In this document: in pieces, positions 38,101 through 51,129 of the stretch
How positions within the stretch are numbered: the first letter of the stretch is position 1
Layout of the letters: every line of letters begins with the position of its first letter
Notes under the pieces: model-generated
The model's input: the letters and a program-made list of their open reading frames with translations, nothing else
The model's database searches: none
Told to the model about the DNA's origin: nothing
Made by a program: the position numbers and the translations under genes
Origin: Rotaria macrura
Lineage: Eukaryota; Rotifera; Eurotatoria; Philodinida; Philodinidae
DNA: 64,000 nucleotides
Assembly (NCBI GenBank): GCA_900239685.1
Contig: OENT01000119.1
Location: 62,001-126,000, forward strand
Direction: 5' to 3'

Positions 38101-41100
38101 GTCGGTGAACCAAGTAGTGTATTGTTATTGGTATGATATAAACAATGAAATAATTGAGTTTGTATTGGATTAAAATGTTTAAATTTAAACAATGCTTCAT
38201 ATGCTGAGTTACCTAAGGCTGTAATCGGCAATGGATCCAAATCCAACAATTCTATGAAAAACAAAGAAAAATCGATTAAAATACAGAACGAAAGAAAGTA
38301 GTTCACAAATGTCTGTAACAACAACAAAAACGAAGATACCAAATGAAAACCTATGGACATGTCGTTGATCGTTATTTGTGATAACTGTTCCGTAAAAGTT
38401 CGAGCTATGAAAATATTCACTAGAATATTTATGAACTTCACGAAAAATCTTTCAATAGATTCCATACGTTTTTTTAACAATGCAAAGATAACTTCTTTTA
38501 GAATTGAGAAGTCACACTATTGATAACGATATGGATTGATGAAAATAATTTCATGTACACATGTTCGATCTATTATCTCTTGTTCTCGCAAGTATTGAGT
38601 ATGGTAGAAGTGTATTTTTCCAATTTTTATTGATACAGGAGGACAAAGTTTTTTTAAATTTCGTATTTCAGCATGTGGAAACAATCAAAAGAACTAAAAT
38701 GTTCATTATAATGATGTGTGTTCAGTTCTGTGATTGGTCGATCGCAAATCATTGCTTCTGATTGAAACTATAAGAACATAGTCATCTAAGTGTACGTTTA
38801 TCGAGAGCTATCAAAGTCAATAGAATCCGAAATTATTCACAAACGATAACTATGAATATGACTCGAAATGAACTATTGAATGCATGAGAACATATAATGA
38901 CATTGATTAGTTTCTCTTAGGAAAATCGTATTTGAAGATTTCAATTTTAAATTTCGGAATAATTTTTCCTAACAAGAACATTTCGAAGAGAGACTGTAAT
39001 GAAATCTTGAAAAAACACGTAAGACTTGTGTTGCAGAAAAATTCCAATGATAACAATATCTTGTTCAATTCACAACTGCATGATCTTTGCACTTTTCATA
39101 TGAAGGCACTATCAAACTGCTAAGTATTGATTACGAATTTTATGATGTTTCTAGCATTCACCTTATCGTTAACTAGATAAGAAACGAACTCGTTTGATAC
39201 AATCGATACGATTGTATAGATTTAATTTTATGTCACATGTTTTCGATTGTTTAAAATTACCTGTGTGTGGCATATGACGTTCGGGTAAAATTAAATTATG
39301 AAATGAAATAATGGTCGTTGTATCAGACCCAAGCCATTTATCACTAATAGCTCGAACATAATATTGATTTGCTAATGGTTCAATAATAGGTATGGTGAAT
39401 ATAATAGTTTGTGGTTCTTCTAATTTAACTTGTTTTTTTGTTATTATAAAATATTCCGAATGATATATATTGTCTGTATCAGGATCTTCAATCCATATCC
39501 AAAATTGTTGACATTGTGTACCATGAATTTTGTCCGACCATTTAAATGCTGCTGTTATAGTTAATTTTATTCTTAAGACTGTTCGTGTTATTGGCTGTAA
39601 TTGAGTTTCAATCTGTAATATAGGTATGTATGATGCATATGTTTTTATTTCTTTCCCTAAACGTGTATTGTGTATCATAACGCCAATATCCTTTGGTTCC
39701 ATTTCTAATAAACGATCTGGCGTCATTTTTTTGGCATCTAATTTTTGTAAAATTTCAACATTGATATACTGTGAAAATTGCCATAGGGGATTAATTGTAT
39801 CCCACATACGTTGCTCAACCATTTTAGCTAAACGTAATGAACGAGATGCTAATGTTGCATAAGAACGTTTAAGAACAATTTCAAATAAAGCACGTATTAA
39901 GCGAACAACATTTTGATTGACGTATGACATATCAGATATTAGTGAAAATGAATTCAATTGTGCACGTGATACGTACGCTTGAATAAGAATATTTGTTTTT
40001 CCATGAACATTTTCCACGCCACCTTTTACAGGTAAACGACATTGATTATTAAATAATAAATCCAATTCATCCAATTCATCGTCTCGAATTTTAAGTTGAG
40101 AAAATTCATCAGCTAGCGATGCTAGTTCAACAAGATCGGCATCGGTCATATGGCGATTCATCAAACGTGCATTGATTGTTTCAATTGTTACATAATTAAT
40201 ATAATAGTGAGAACTAAGATGTAATACATGACAAGAAATAGTTACTTTAAATCGTCTCGTAAAATTTCAAAGGGCATTCTTCTAGGTTGCGAAAGGAAGA
40301 TGGTTCCGAAATGTACGCTCGTAGTATGTCAATCTCATTTTCTTTCCTTAGGTTGGATTCTGTTGATTTCGTACATCAAACCTTTCATGTACTACAGAAA
40401 ATCTTACTACGTAGTTATCAGTTAAGAACTAGCATCTAATCTATGGTATAATACTGTACTAGATTTTTTAATTAAAAATTACATTTTTCAAATGTATACT
40501 TTGTAGTATACAAAAACAAATTCTAATCAAGAATCTACTCCAACGGATGACATCTACTTATTGAACATGTAAAGTAATCCGAAACAGTTTGGTCAAAAAG
40601 ATTGAATACTTAATTCTTGAACTATTGAATTTTTCCAGTGGATATAATTTGCTTAGCTTACAGCTAGTGAAGATTTGCTTTTTCATCCTCGAATATCACG
40701 ATCCATATTTAATTCTCTCGGATTGAAAAATACATCATATATTACTGATAAGCATATCAATAACGAGACTGCACTACTCTAATCATGGATTTCTTAGAAA
40801 AGCATTTTCTGAACGATTTCTCAAATGTTAGCTTGCTGTTGATACAATTGTTGACTTACACGTCTGTTTAGAGGTCACGTTGACATACAGATATAAGATA
40901 GTTTACTTGATAAGTCTATTTCTGTGATTAGTTAATATGTATCATAAAACAATGTCAGACATGTAATAAGATGAATCTCGTTTGTCCACAGCAATAGACT
41001 TTTTTGTTTTTAAATATTTTAGCAGTCAGTAGAAGCTCAAGAAGCTAGTAGTTCCCTTGCATGAATGCTAGATAAACATAACACGTGTCGAAAACTTACG

Positions 41101-44100
41101 CAGTCCTACCAAGATCCGTGGCAAATAGATATTCGTTTTTTTCTACAAAACGAATCATATGTGCTTTATCAAGTTCTTGTGCAGCTTTAACAATTAAATC
41201 ACGTTGAAAGCTATTCAAATTCGGATCCATTGTTTTCATATGTGCATTAATACCATATGTTATCGGTGATTGATGCATACGAACATTTAAATACGTATAT
41301 CGAAGCCACGAACAAGCTTCAGCTATAGTTGTTACTGTTCCAAGAACGATTTCAGCATTCAGATTGTCTGTTAAATGATTAATAAATTGAGATTCAATAG
41401 GATTCTGTCTCGTTAACAATGATAAATAATGTTGAAGTTTGTCGTGTGTTGTTAAGATAATACCATGACCGTTGGTATCAAATTGTGGACGACCAGCACG
41501 ACCAAATATTTGTAATACATCAAGAATACTCAAATCGACAAATGAACTACGCTTACTATCATATAGCTCAGTACCTAAAAATGAAATAGACAATGAAGTC
41601 GTTTGAAAGAAATAGAAGGTTTGCATAGTCAAACCTTTGATAACAACTGCATGAGCCGGTAAGTTCACACCCCAAGCAAGTGTTGCTGTACAAACAAGTA
41701 CTTTAATGTAACCTTTAGAAAAATATTTTTCAACCATATTACGATCTTGTCTTAACATTCCAGCATGATGAATACCGATGCCATACGGAAATAGATCCCG
41801 CCATTGAGCATTTTTCGAATGGGATACATGTCGACATGCCTCTTGATATTGAACAGTTTCTCTTGGACCATCATCATCTTTATTTTGGTATAGAAAATAT
41901 TTCAGATCATCACGATTCCTTGCATATTCAAGTAGTTGTAGTCCTGTACGGACAGTTGCATTTCGAGCATGAACAAATACAAGAACCTGAATAGAAAATT
42001 TCACTCAAGAGTTTTGACTCAACAAATTTCGTAATTCTTATCTTATCATTATGAGAAAAAGACATCGATTTGGATCGAACAATGATTCGTTTTTATTTTT
42101 AGATTATAAAATTTGATCGGAAAATTTCTTAGAATGCAAAAGTTTTAAATTCTGTGCAACTATTAATTTTCAAATTTATAACTGTATATGTTTTGCAAAG
42201 TGCAATTTTTAACTATAGATGAAGGTGTTTTACATTTTATTATTTCTTTATTTTTTAAGGAAAACCCTCGAAATACCTGCTTTCTACGTAGCGACAAATG
42301 GAGAGAAGTTTTCGTAATGATCATTCGGAAATAACCGAACTTTATTTAGAACTCGGCTAAATATCGAAAATGCAATGAATTAGAGGGGATGTTACTCGAC
42401 GAAGAATTCACTGTTTACAAATCAAAGGTAAAATACTCAGTCATTCCTTGGTTTTATCTTCAGTATTAGTGTTCAAGTAAGTTTTCATTAAATTTATGCA
42501 TTTCTAGAAGTTAAAGCATATGTCGTATGGAAATTTTCAGCTCATATTCGAATGCAGATGAATCAATTGACGTAATCTTACATTAATATGTACAACATTA
42601 TTTCGAATTGATAAACAATCGTTTGAATTCCCATGCAAGGTGTTTGTTCATATGTAATGAGTTCAAACGTATGTCTGATGAATAAAAAAACTGTAAATCT
42701 ATAATGTTTTTCAGCAGGTTTCTTAGCATTTCTATATTTTCACTATTATGATTCGAAAATAAAATGAAGGATCTTTCCTTTTTCATTAGCTTGTAAATAA
42801 GAATACTGGTTGAAATCTTCGGCAAGTTCATGATTATTTGATCATATTTATATTGAAAAACTCAATTTTTTTCGATAAATAAAAGTCATCTGATTTCTGC
42901 AAAAAGCAATACGATGATTTCTAGTTGGTAACGATAATTTTCAGATTGTCTGATCTACTTTCAAACACATATAACTGAATATATACTCGTTCTAAAGACT
43001 TTCTGATCATAAAAGGAAGAAGAAAATATTTCGATAGTGCGCTTTTATATAGGAGTCTTTCCAACACATGCAAGAATTAATCGCATATGTTCACTAAATC
43101 ATACCAATATATATATATATATATTCAAACTAGAACAATGTTATAACTGAGACCATCGATTACTAACATGTTTGATTCGATAGTTTCCAAAGTCTAGAAG
43201 ATGACAACAGAGTTATTTCTTTATCATAAATAGTATAAGAGATCATGCACATTTTCTATGAACTTCTTTTAGAAAATGAAATAGAGGCATTCATCGACCG
43301 AGAATACTCTGTGTCTGTTTTTTTAAAGATTGTACTCTTTTGAAACGAATCTTATTGAAAACACGCCGACTTCTGAATTAGTTCTGTCTTAACTCGCTAG
43401 TTCCTAAAAGCATTTCGAGAATCTTAGAAATATTTCTCATCTTGATCATTACAAATATGGTTAGAAGATTCATTCCCTGTTTCTAAGAATGAAACCGTGA
43501 ACTAAGATGTGTCTATAGATTGTGTAAGATGAATTACTCCTTACCTGTTGTCGGCCGACTTTAATTTGTTCCAATACTTTATCATAGCAAACATCGTCAA
43601 GGTTTTTTGTTATTGCCATCTTATTCGCACCTTTGATACCGATAAATGTTTGTGCTAAGGGTACAGGACGAAAACGATGATCGAAAAAGAAAAGTCCAGT
43701 CATTAAATTAACATAAAGAAATCGAGCTATGTCTATATAATTCGGTAGCGTGGCTGACAATCCAACGATACGAATCGATTCTTGTGTTTGTTCAACTTGT
43801 CGAAGTGTTCTTGCAACTAGTGCTTCAATAACAGGGCCACGATCTTCATGTAAAAGATGAATTTCATCAATAATTAATAGTTTTACAGTTTGAACAAATT
43901 TTGTATCTCCTGTTGATTTACGTGTAACAACATCCCATTTTTCTGGTGTTGTTATAATCATGTTTGTACGTTCGATTTCGGCTTTAGTTAATTGCATATC
44001 ACCCGTCAATTCTTTTACTTGAAGACCAAGCGATGAAAGACGACGAGAAAAATTCTCAACCATTTCCGATGCAAGAGCTTTCATAGGTGCAACATAAATG

Positions 44101-44205
44101 ATTTTAAAATCTTTATCTAAGAGAACGCCATTTTGTGTATCGTAATGACGACGTAGTTCATAAAGTATCGTTAGCATAGCAATATTAGTTTTTCCAGCAC
44201 CAGTT
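32107..44205 (-). CDS. ASCC3: ASCC3 Ski2-like/Brr2-like RNA/DNA helicase, 5' part missing
   Basis: Ten exons join in phase: 44205-43545, 41986-41635, 41574-41100, 40213-39261, 38251-37212, 37146-37095, 36011-35835, 35766-35339, 34111-33509 and 32448-32107. They encode about 1694 residues to a TGA stop. Order: helicase cassette 1 ([42 protein letters not shown]), Sec63 unit 1, cassette 2 ([23 protein letters not shown]), and Sec63 unit 2 ending in [14 protein letters not shown]3 is the helicase of the activating signal cointegrator complex, working in ribosome rescue and alkylation repair; the pattern fits ASCC3 rather than Brr2 ([21 protein letters not shown]). The first visible exon starts one base before the TGAGKT codons. 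The roughly 480-500 residues that precede it in vertebrate ASCC3, including the Q-motif, were not found on the minus strand up to 58 kb. All visible frames are intact. Confidence 0.9.
33309..33366. repeat. Compound CT/AT/GT microsatellite in an ASCC3 intron
   Basis: A CT run is followed by an AT run and then GT units, all inside the intron 32449-33508. Confidence 0.9.
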
Positions 44206-45551
44206 CTGAACGAAAAATCAATAGAGAGAGAACATAATTTTAGTTATTATTGAGAACGTTGATTATTCTCATTCAGATAGTTTTCTTTGAACTCTACGAT
44301 TGATTCGAACAAAGAATTTTCCTAAATGTATACGATACTATTTTGATTGAGTCTCTTCATTTTCAATCTTCCAAATGAAAAAAACAACAAAGTGAGTATT
44401 GAGAGTAAATGAAACATCAGATGAGTTCACTCTGCATGATTAACAATCAAATGATTACCCATTAGGCTTTATTCATGGATAAACACTCTCATATGTATAT
44501 TTTCAAAAAGAATGATGCTACAATGAATCCGTCAAGAACATATTCTTCTTATACTGATAGCCTACATAATCTTCTGTATGCCATAGCTGTTTAAACGATA
44601 ATTCAAAAAATTTTGAATTTGACATTGCTCGATAATATTGAACGTATATGAGTGATTTGCGCTCCCATTGTACGGTTTGACGAAAACATTCAAAAAAAAT
44701 AAGTGAACAGGGAAGTAAATGGATATGCGCATTGGATAGAGCATAGTTTGTTGTATATGAATCAAGTATTTTCCCGACTGTCAAGTCTTTGATTTGCAAA
44801 TAAATCGAAATCTCTTGGTATTCGAAAGGTCATTCACTGCTTGGCAAAAAGAGTTGTTCAGGTGAAGCTTTTTAATATTATTTTCCTTTATCTATCAAAT
44901 CATTTTGAAAAGTAAAGTCACGCAAGCATCCAAAAAACTTTGTCATAATGCTTGTTTTTATTGCTACTTTTGTTAGAAATTTGTTATTAAAATTTTTCGC
45001 TTGCAACCGTTTTAGTTGAAGTTTTTGACAATATGTAGCATTATTGTTTTTCTTTTTGTTTTTTTTTCATCTTGATAATGGTAAGTTAATATGAAACAAA
45101 ATGAAAAGAGTTTTTAGATTTGCAAATGGTGAGAGTCAATTAGCATGGGATCATTTACATTTCTTATGAACTATAGATGTTTTACATGATAGTAAAACAA
45201 TAAAATTAAGATAGAATGGTCATTTCACGCATTAACAATCCTCACAAATACTTAAAAACAATTTCTTAGTTGAAATAAATCAATACTAGTTAATAAAGTC
45301 TTCTTTCTAATTAAGATATAATATTTTAATATGTCGTGACATTTACATTGAAAAATTCTGTCGTGACATTTTTTGAGTAAAATATTGTTTTCTTGAGAAC
45401 GGTTCTTCACTGTGGGCTGAAATTTTTACCATCGACCTAGCACACAACTAGCTATATATGATAAAAAGACCGTTGACTAATCTCTTATTGTTAACGAGAA
45501 ATCAAAAAGTTACAGTACAAAAATCTGTCGTGACATTTAGCGAGATAACAG
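44206..45551. other. Region upstream of the first visible ASCC3 exon
   Basis: I searched both strands for the ASCC3 exon that should precede the P-loop (a segment like NENMLICAP with a Q-motif) and did not find it. The minus-strand frames at 44518-44799 do not resemble helicase. Three copies of a TGTCGTGACATTT motif lie at 45332, 45359 and 45526. This may be the start of a long intron or sequence brought in with the neighbouring transposon. Confidence 0.5.
45332..45538 (+). repeat. Three direct copies of TGTCGTGACATTT
   Basis: Copies start at 45332, 45359 and 45526. The last two share the longer core TCTGTCGTGACATTT and are 167 bp apart; the third ends 13 bp before the transposon's left end. 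Confidence 0.75.
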
Positions 45552-45570
45552 CCCTAGTCGAACTTTTTTT
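45552..45570 (+). repeat. Left terminal inverted repeat of the EnSpm-like element
   Basis: It begins CCCTAGTCGAACT and runs into poly-T. It matches the right end except G versus A at position 9. Confidence 0.8.
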
Positions 45571-45594
45571 TTCAAGCGCTTGACAAGACTTGAG

Positions 45595-45612
45595 CTCAAG
45601 ATGTGTCCATAG
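45595..45612 (+). repeat. 18-bp subterminal direct repeat, left copy
   Basis: CTCAAGATGTGTCCATAG is identical to the copy at 51112-51129 and in the same orientation, although the element's termini are inverted. Confidence 0.9.
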
Positions 45613-45977
45613 CGCATGACATTCTTGCCACAGACAAGCCCTTGAACGCTTGCATGAGTCATGCGGACAGATAAATCAAGTCATGCGCTGGACTCATGTA
45701 AATAATATGATTATTCGAGAAAAAACTAGCTAGACTTGAATAATCGAACCTTTTCTGCCCTCGATAATATGATGATTTTTTCTGAAATTGTTAAATATAG
45801 TTACTATCTAAACTGTCTCTTTGTTTTCTGTCGTTAAGTTTTTGTTATTAGAATATGTGTTTTTATTATAAACCGGGCTATTTTTAACATAAGATTGAAG
45901 AAAAAAGAACAAACATCATGTATAAATTTTAATTAAAACTAGTCTCACACGAAAGAAATTTAGCTGCTGTCTTTGTG

Positions 45978-47771
45978 TCAGTTGATAGAATCCGTTGAAC
46001 GATTATTTTCTAGAACTCGTGATTGAGATGTGCTAGTAATGTTAGTTTTCGAAGTTCGAATTGCTTTTAATATATTATTGCGTTTATTATCATGTTTCAT
46101 TTGTCGTACTGATTCTTTAACTATTTGCCATGTTTCTTCCAATGCTTCTTCATCGACATCTAAACGTTTATCTCTTTTTTTCAAAGCATCTATAAGAAAA
46201 AGCATAGATTAATATTTTATTCGTAGATTAGTAAGTGCCTACTTTTAAGTTCTGTTACCATTTGAGGGTTCGACAACACTGCATTTGGATTAGATGCGTA
46301 GCCAGCAAGACGGAAAACTTGACGAACGAATCGAGTGTGTTCATCGAACTCGAACATGAGCTTACTCACATCAACACCAAGAACAATCTAGAACAGTAGA
46401 ATTGCATCTAATTAATAGCTGATTTTCCACTCACTTCAGGATCTGGTGGTGGTACTGGTTGAGATGCCGAATCGATGATGTTCATTTGATTTTTATTCTA
46501 AATTTCAAATATTATATATCTAGATTGAAACAATCAACATCGACATACCTCTTTCAAAATGTTTCTACTCTTTAGAATACGAAATGTCTTTTCTAATACC
46601 TTGAGTCGATTTTCGACCTTATACTGAAACAGCAAAAGCTCCTTTTGAACATTAGTTATTTCAACAGCAGCACTTGATTTAGAGCTTGATTCCTTTGAGC
46701 GTGACTAAAGTTTAGTAAAATACAGAAAAAAATTTAATAGATTGTTTTATACATACTGTTCGAGTCCGTTTCTTCTTGATTGGTTTGTTTTGTGTTGATG
46801 GTACGTCATCTTCATCATCTCCTTGCTCACAAATATCGCTCAGATCATCTGTCACATTAGACGGAATGCCTAGACAATGAATAAATTGCTGTAAGAGATA
46901 TACAACAATCTATAAATTACTTAAGTTTTCTTGAGTGTGTTGCTCGTTGCTTGTATGTTCGTCAATGAACAATTGTTTTGGTGATGAGTCATCTAAAGAA
47001 TATCAAGGAATACCAGAATTGATTTCACCAGATATTGATAGAAGTAAACAACTTTGAAGTCTTCTATGTTCGAAAAAGTCTCTGATCTCAACAAAACTTC
47101 TCACCTTTCTTCTTTTTTTGAATTATTTTTATGTCGATTGCTTGATGTCATATTAATTGTTTCTTCTTCAAGCTGATCATCATCATGGTCGAATGTCACA
47201 CGCTTTGTCGTGTTTCCCACATTTCGATAAGCAACAATAGAGTCAAAATCTAGAAGAGGTTCATTCACATTGTAATTCGAATGAAAATCTGAAAAAAAAA
47301 GTAAACATTGTCAAGGATGGAAAGTTTGTTGTCTACCTGTTGCTGGTGGTAAAGGTTCATTTTTATCATTGTTGTAAACATTTTTGGTTGTGTAAATGTG
47401 ATTGTCATCGAGTTCTTCATCTTCATCATTATTAACAGGTTGTATATCAATTTCTTCACTTCCTGTATTGCGACTAAATTGAGAAGCTTTTTCTTGACAC
47501 TTTGTACGGGTACCTGATGTAAAACGAATAAAATAAAACGAAAAACTTTGAATATAAAAGAATTGAAGAATTAATTACCTTCAGCAATAATACGAACTGG
47601 TTGTACAAAACCAGATGATCGAATACTACCATTTTGTTCATCTATTACATCAATGGTCACTTGGTGTTTTGGAATAATTGCATGTTTTTTCTTCTTCGGG
47701 AAAGAAGCGAGAACATAAATACTAGGATCATAGCACATATTTGGCTTTCTGATCCTCGTTGGCCGTTCCAT
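45978..47771 (-). CDS. Second gene of the EnSpm-like element, unknown function
   Basis: A multi-exon minus-strand gene starts with ATG at 47771 (MERPTRIRKPNMCYDPSIY). Early exons are 47771-47579, 47513-47337 and 47288-47105; later exons follow down to a stop at 45978. It encodes an acidic, low-complexity, Lys/Ser-rich middle with a PIKKKRTRT nuclear-signal-like stretch, a helical segment (ENRLKVLEKTFRILKSRN) and a C-terminal helical domain (EFDEHTRFVRQVFRLAGY, then LEETWQIVKESVRQMKH). I do not recognise the C-terminal domain; a BEN-like or other DNA-binding role is only a guess by analogy with accessory proteins of CACTA elements. The exon ending at 47105 does not join in phase to the next exon at 46992; one base fewer in the A7 run at 47112-47118 would restore the phase, so this copy may be damaged. 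Confidence 0.6.
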
Positions 47772-47884
47772 TAGATTATTTTTTTAAATCTAAAACAAAT
47801 AAAATAATCATCAGTATAGATATAACACAACATTAGTTTTTATAGTTCGACGATCACGTATCATGAAGCTACCGTACTTAGTTT

Positions 47885-50641
47885 CTAATCATGTTCAAAA
47901 TCAAACTCAACAGTAGTAAAAGAATAAATATTATTTTCAAGAGTTGGAAGCTTGATAGCTTTTTTCACAATTATAGAAACAGGTAGTATTTTGAAGAAGT
48001 ACACTTGCTCATCGAACAATTTAAAATATAAGTCAATCTTGCTTTTGACTAAATGCGGAATAGATCGTTTTAAATCAGATAGTACACTTCGTGGAAGACA
48101 TGGGTAAAGCTTTACAAATGCATAGTAGTGATTGTTCAGCGAAAAATAAAAAAGAACAGATGCAAAACATACATCATTTCTGAGACAGGAGGAAGACTGA
48201 ATAGACACAAAATGACTAATAGAATTGCCTCGGCGTGTATAACAAAGCGAGTGAAAACAAACAAAACCACGATTATATCGAGAATAGAAAACACAGTCAG
48301 ACACCGATGCAGAAAACGCTTGCAAACACTTAGAAAAACTTTGATGAACAGATATAATAAAACTATTATCAACATATGATAATGAGAAAGTTTCTTTCGA
48401 GAAAATATCAGCCAGAGAATATGAATTCGAACTCTGGTTATTTTGAGAAATCTCATACCAAGTAACGAGCTGACTTAACACATGTGTTTTACCTTTACAC
48501 CATTTTAAAGCATGAGCAAGATATGATTCACGAGGAAAACAAGATGTGAAGCACAAAGCACCATGAAAATGAACTTGAGAAAACAAATGCGAATGGTAAT
48601 GGATAGTCGCTAGCTCAGAACGTTTTGAGTAGAGAGCAGAAAGAGATTCATAATACAAAGAAAATAAACTTTCAATACCATTCAATTGTTTTTTATCTGT
48701 AAAAAAGTAAAGAACTTTAACGTACGTGTAATAAAGAAGAAAATGCGCAGAATAATCATCTGGTAAAAAATATATAACAAATAAAGGAGATACATAGAGA
48801 AAAAAATCGCGCAACATTTTGGCTTTCCAATTAGAAAAATCAGATAATGACGAAAATTGGTATTTGAAAGAATGTGGAAGAATGATATTTGATAAAAAGA
48901 CTGAACCTTTTTCAAAAACGTCCTTAGAAAACATTTCTCTCCATGATTTCAAGAGAGTTTTAACATGGCCATGATATACTAGATGCATTGAGTCATACGG
49001 AGTTTGATATGGAAGTAATAAAATAGATGACAATGGTGTAGGACCTTTTATTCCTTGAATAAATCGGCCATCGTTAATCTTGGCATTCCGTAAGTAAAAC
49101 TGATGATCTTTCAGCTTTTCGGTCTTCTTCGAGAATGGAAAATAGACTTGTCGACCTATTGCCACTCCTAAAACGATTGAGATTAGCGAAAAAATACTGA
49201 CTAAAAATGAATACATACCTTCAATACAACAATCACCACACCCATAATAACCATTATATTGAACAATATTCAAAAAGTGAGCACGGGCAGGCAAATCAAA
49301 AATTGCTTGTTGTATACGAACATTATACGACAAGCGAGAACCTAGTGTTGAATTTTGTAGATAGTGTTAAAGTATAAAAAAAACTTTACCATCTTTCTGT
49401 TTTAACACAATTGGTGATCGCATGAGAACTTCCAGTTGAGTGATAATCGGTATTAGTAAAGGATTACGAGGCGGCTTTTTTGTCGCCAACCAAGCACCAA
49501 AAAGCATAACAGCAGATTTCATATCTCGCACCGGAATTGGTATTTCTGCAATGATTGCCTGCACAGGCCATAGAGACTTATCTAAACGAAAGAGAAAAAT
49601 TATCATAAAGACAACCAATAATGATTATTTACTGTTCACGCTAACAGCAGGTGCACCATCGCTATGTAAAACGATCGTGATATTGCGCTGGTTTTCATTA
49701 GCTGGTAATTGACGATAAATATTACCTAAAATAAGCAATGAGGTTATGATATGATTTCAAGATTCGTCACCTTACTACTAATGTGATCAGAAGCAAAAAG
49801 ATATGGAGCCTGTTTTGGATATTCGTTGATGAGATCAATGTGACGTTCAGCTACTCGCTTGATTTCACGTTCCACATTCATAATAGCCAATTCAGCAATT
49901 TTACTATATGACCTATATTTTCCATTAGAATTACAACTGATTGAACATTTGGCATCATTTGACTTTAATAAAACTTCACCACATTCTACGCAACGAACAG
50001 ATACCTATCAAAATATCAGATTTATATTAAGAAAAATAATGTTTTTCTTCAATAAAAACCTGTGGACGATATTCATTATCAGTCATCTTGAATAGCATAA
50101 AAATCGTTTTCGGTAAAACACAATCAGGAGGGAAAAAAAACGAATTTCTGTTAGAAGCGTTTGCATTCCATTTTTATCTAGACTGAGTGATTGTCCTAAA
50201 CGGATAAGACGCATACAAGCTTCATAAACAGATAACGGACACCCTATATAAAGTGGAATTGTTTTGTTTTTATCTTCTTCGTTCATTTGATTAATAAAAT
50301 CTTCAATATTTGTATCAATATCATCAATAGAATGATCATCATAGTTTTTCTCATTTTCATTTGTAATAGGTTCTGAATCAGAATCTGTTCGTGTTTCTGA
50401 TGAAAAACAATAATCGATGGCTGGTTCTTGAGCTACATGAAAATTTATTTCTTCTTCATCGGTATTAGTCGAATCAAAATGATATGCCTATTGTAAATAC
50501 AACAAATATAAGCGAGGGAAACCTGTTTTATTAGATACATACTGAATCCAAAAATGTGTTAATCTTATTTTCCTGTTTACGTGAACGCCATCTTCGCTTT
50601 ATGTCAACGTGCAAACGTCGCTTTGGAGCTCTTTGAGACAT
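47885..50641 (-). pseudogene. EnSpm/CACTA Tnp2-like transposase with one frameshift
   Basis: Seven exons: 50641-50543, 50487-50060, 50004-49776, 49725-49633, 49581-49390, 49341-49219 and 49167-47885. They start at an ATG (MSQRAPKRRLHVDIKRRW). Recognisable blocks of animal EnSpm transposases occur in order: VSVRCVECGEV zinc-binding segment, LHSDGAPAV followed by SLWPVQAIIAEIP, DLPARAHFLNIVQYNGYYGC, GIKGPTPLSS, YDSMHLVYHG, and FHGALCFTSCFPRESYL. Exon 2 is one base short: the frame closes just after an 8-T run (plus-strand A8 at 50133-50140), whereas a nine-base run would keep all later joins in phase. Everything downstream is open to the stop at 47885. So it is a recently frameshifted copy or a homopolymer sequencing error. 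The product would catalyse cut-and-paste transposition. Confidence 0.8.
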
Positions 50642-51111
50642 CTGAAATTTAAAGAAATTATGCAAAAATTACCAATAGTAATAGAAGCTTCGAATGAAAA
50701 ACACAGTTTTTCAAACACGGCGGAAGTTTACATTGTTCATTTTTAGATTTCTTTCTGACCAAACAACCTTGTTTCTCATCTAATAATTCGGATAAATTCT
50801 TTCTATTGTTTTTGACCAGCCCGTCGTGTATATATAACGTTTGTTTCAAGAAAACAAATAATAGAATTCATCTTTTCATTGGTGTTTACTTATGCATTGC
50901 CAACGTTAAGAAGTTGACGGTCAGTGACATCTGATCAAGTGAATGACTGATACATGGAAAAAATTACATATTTCCGTTGCACAAGCTTAGTTCATGCGCT
51001 TGAGCAAGAAACACAAATACTTAAATAAGAATTCAAGTACTTGAATAAGAATTCCAGTACTTGAGTAGGAATGACAAGCGCATTAGATTGAAAAAAGGCC
51101 TCATGTCTTGC

Positions 51112-51129
51112 CTCAAGATGTGTCCATAG
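51112..51129 (+). repeat. 18-bp subterminal direct repeat, right copy
   Basis: CTCAAGATGTGTCCATAG, identical to 45595-45612. Confidence 0.9.

Noticed and set aside
32107..44205. Identification as the spliceosomal helicase Brr2
   Set aside because: Blocks such as [21 protein letters not shown] and the Sec63 PERH.PHT region fit ASCC3 better.
44518..44799. Minus-strand frame that could be the missing ASCC3 5' exon
   Set aside because: The peptide has no Q-motif, no similarity to the ASCC3 N terminus and no donor in the needed phase.
48128..48379. Plus-strand frame opposite the transposase
   Set aside because: It is a shadow of the last transposase exon.
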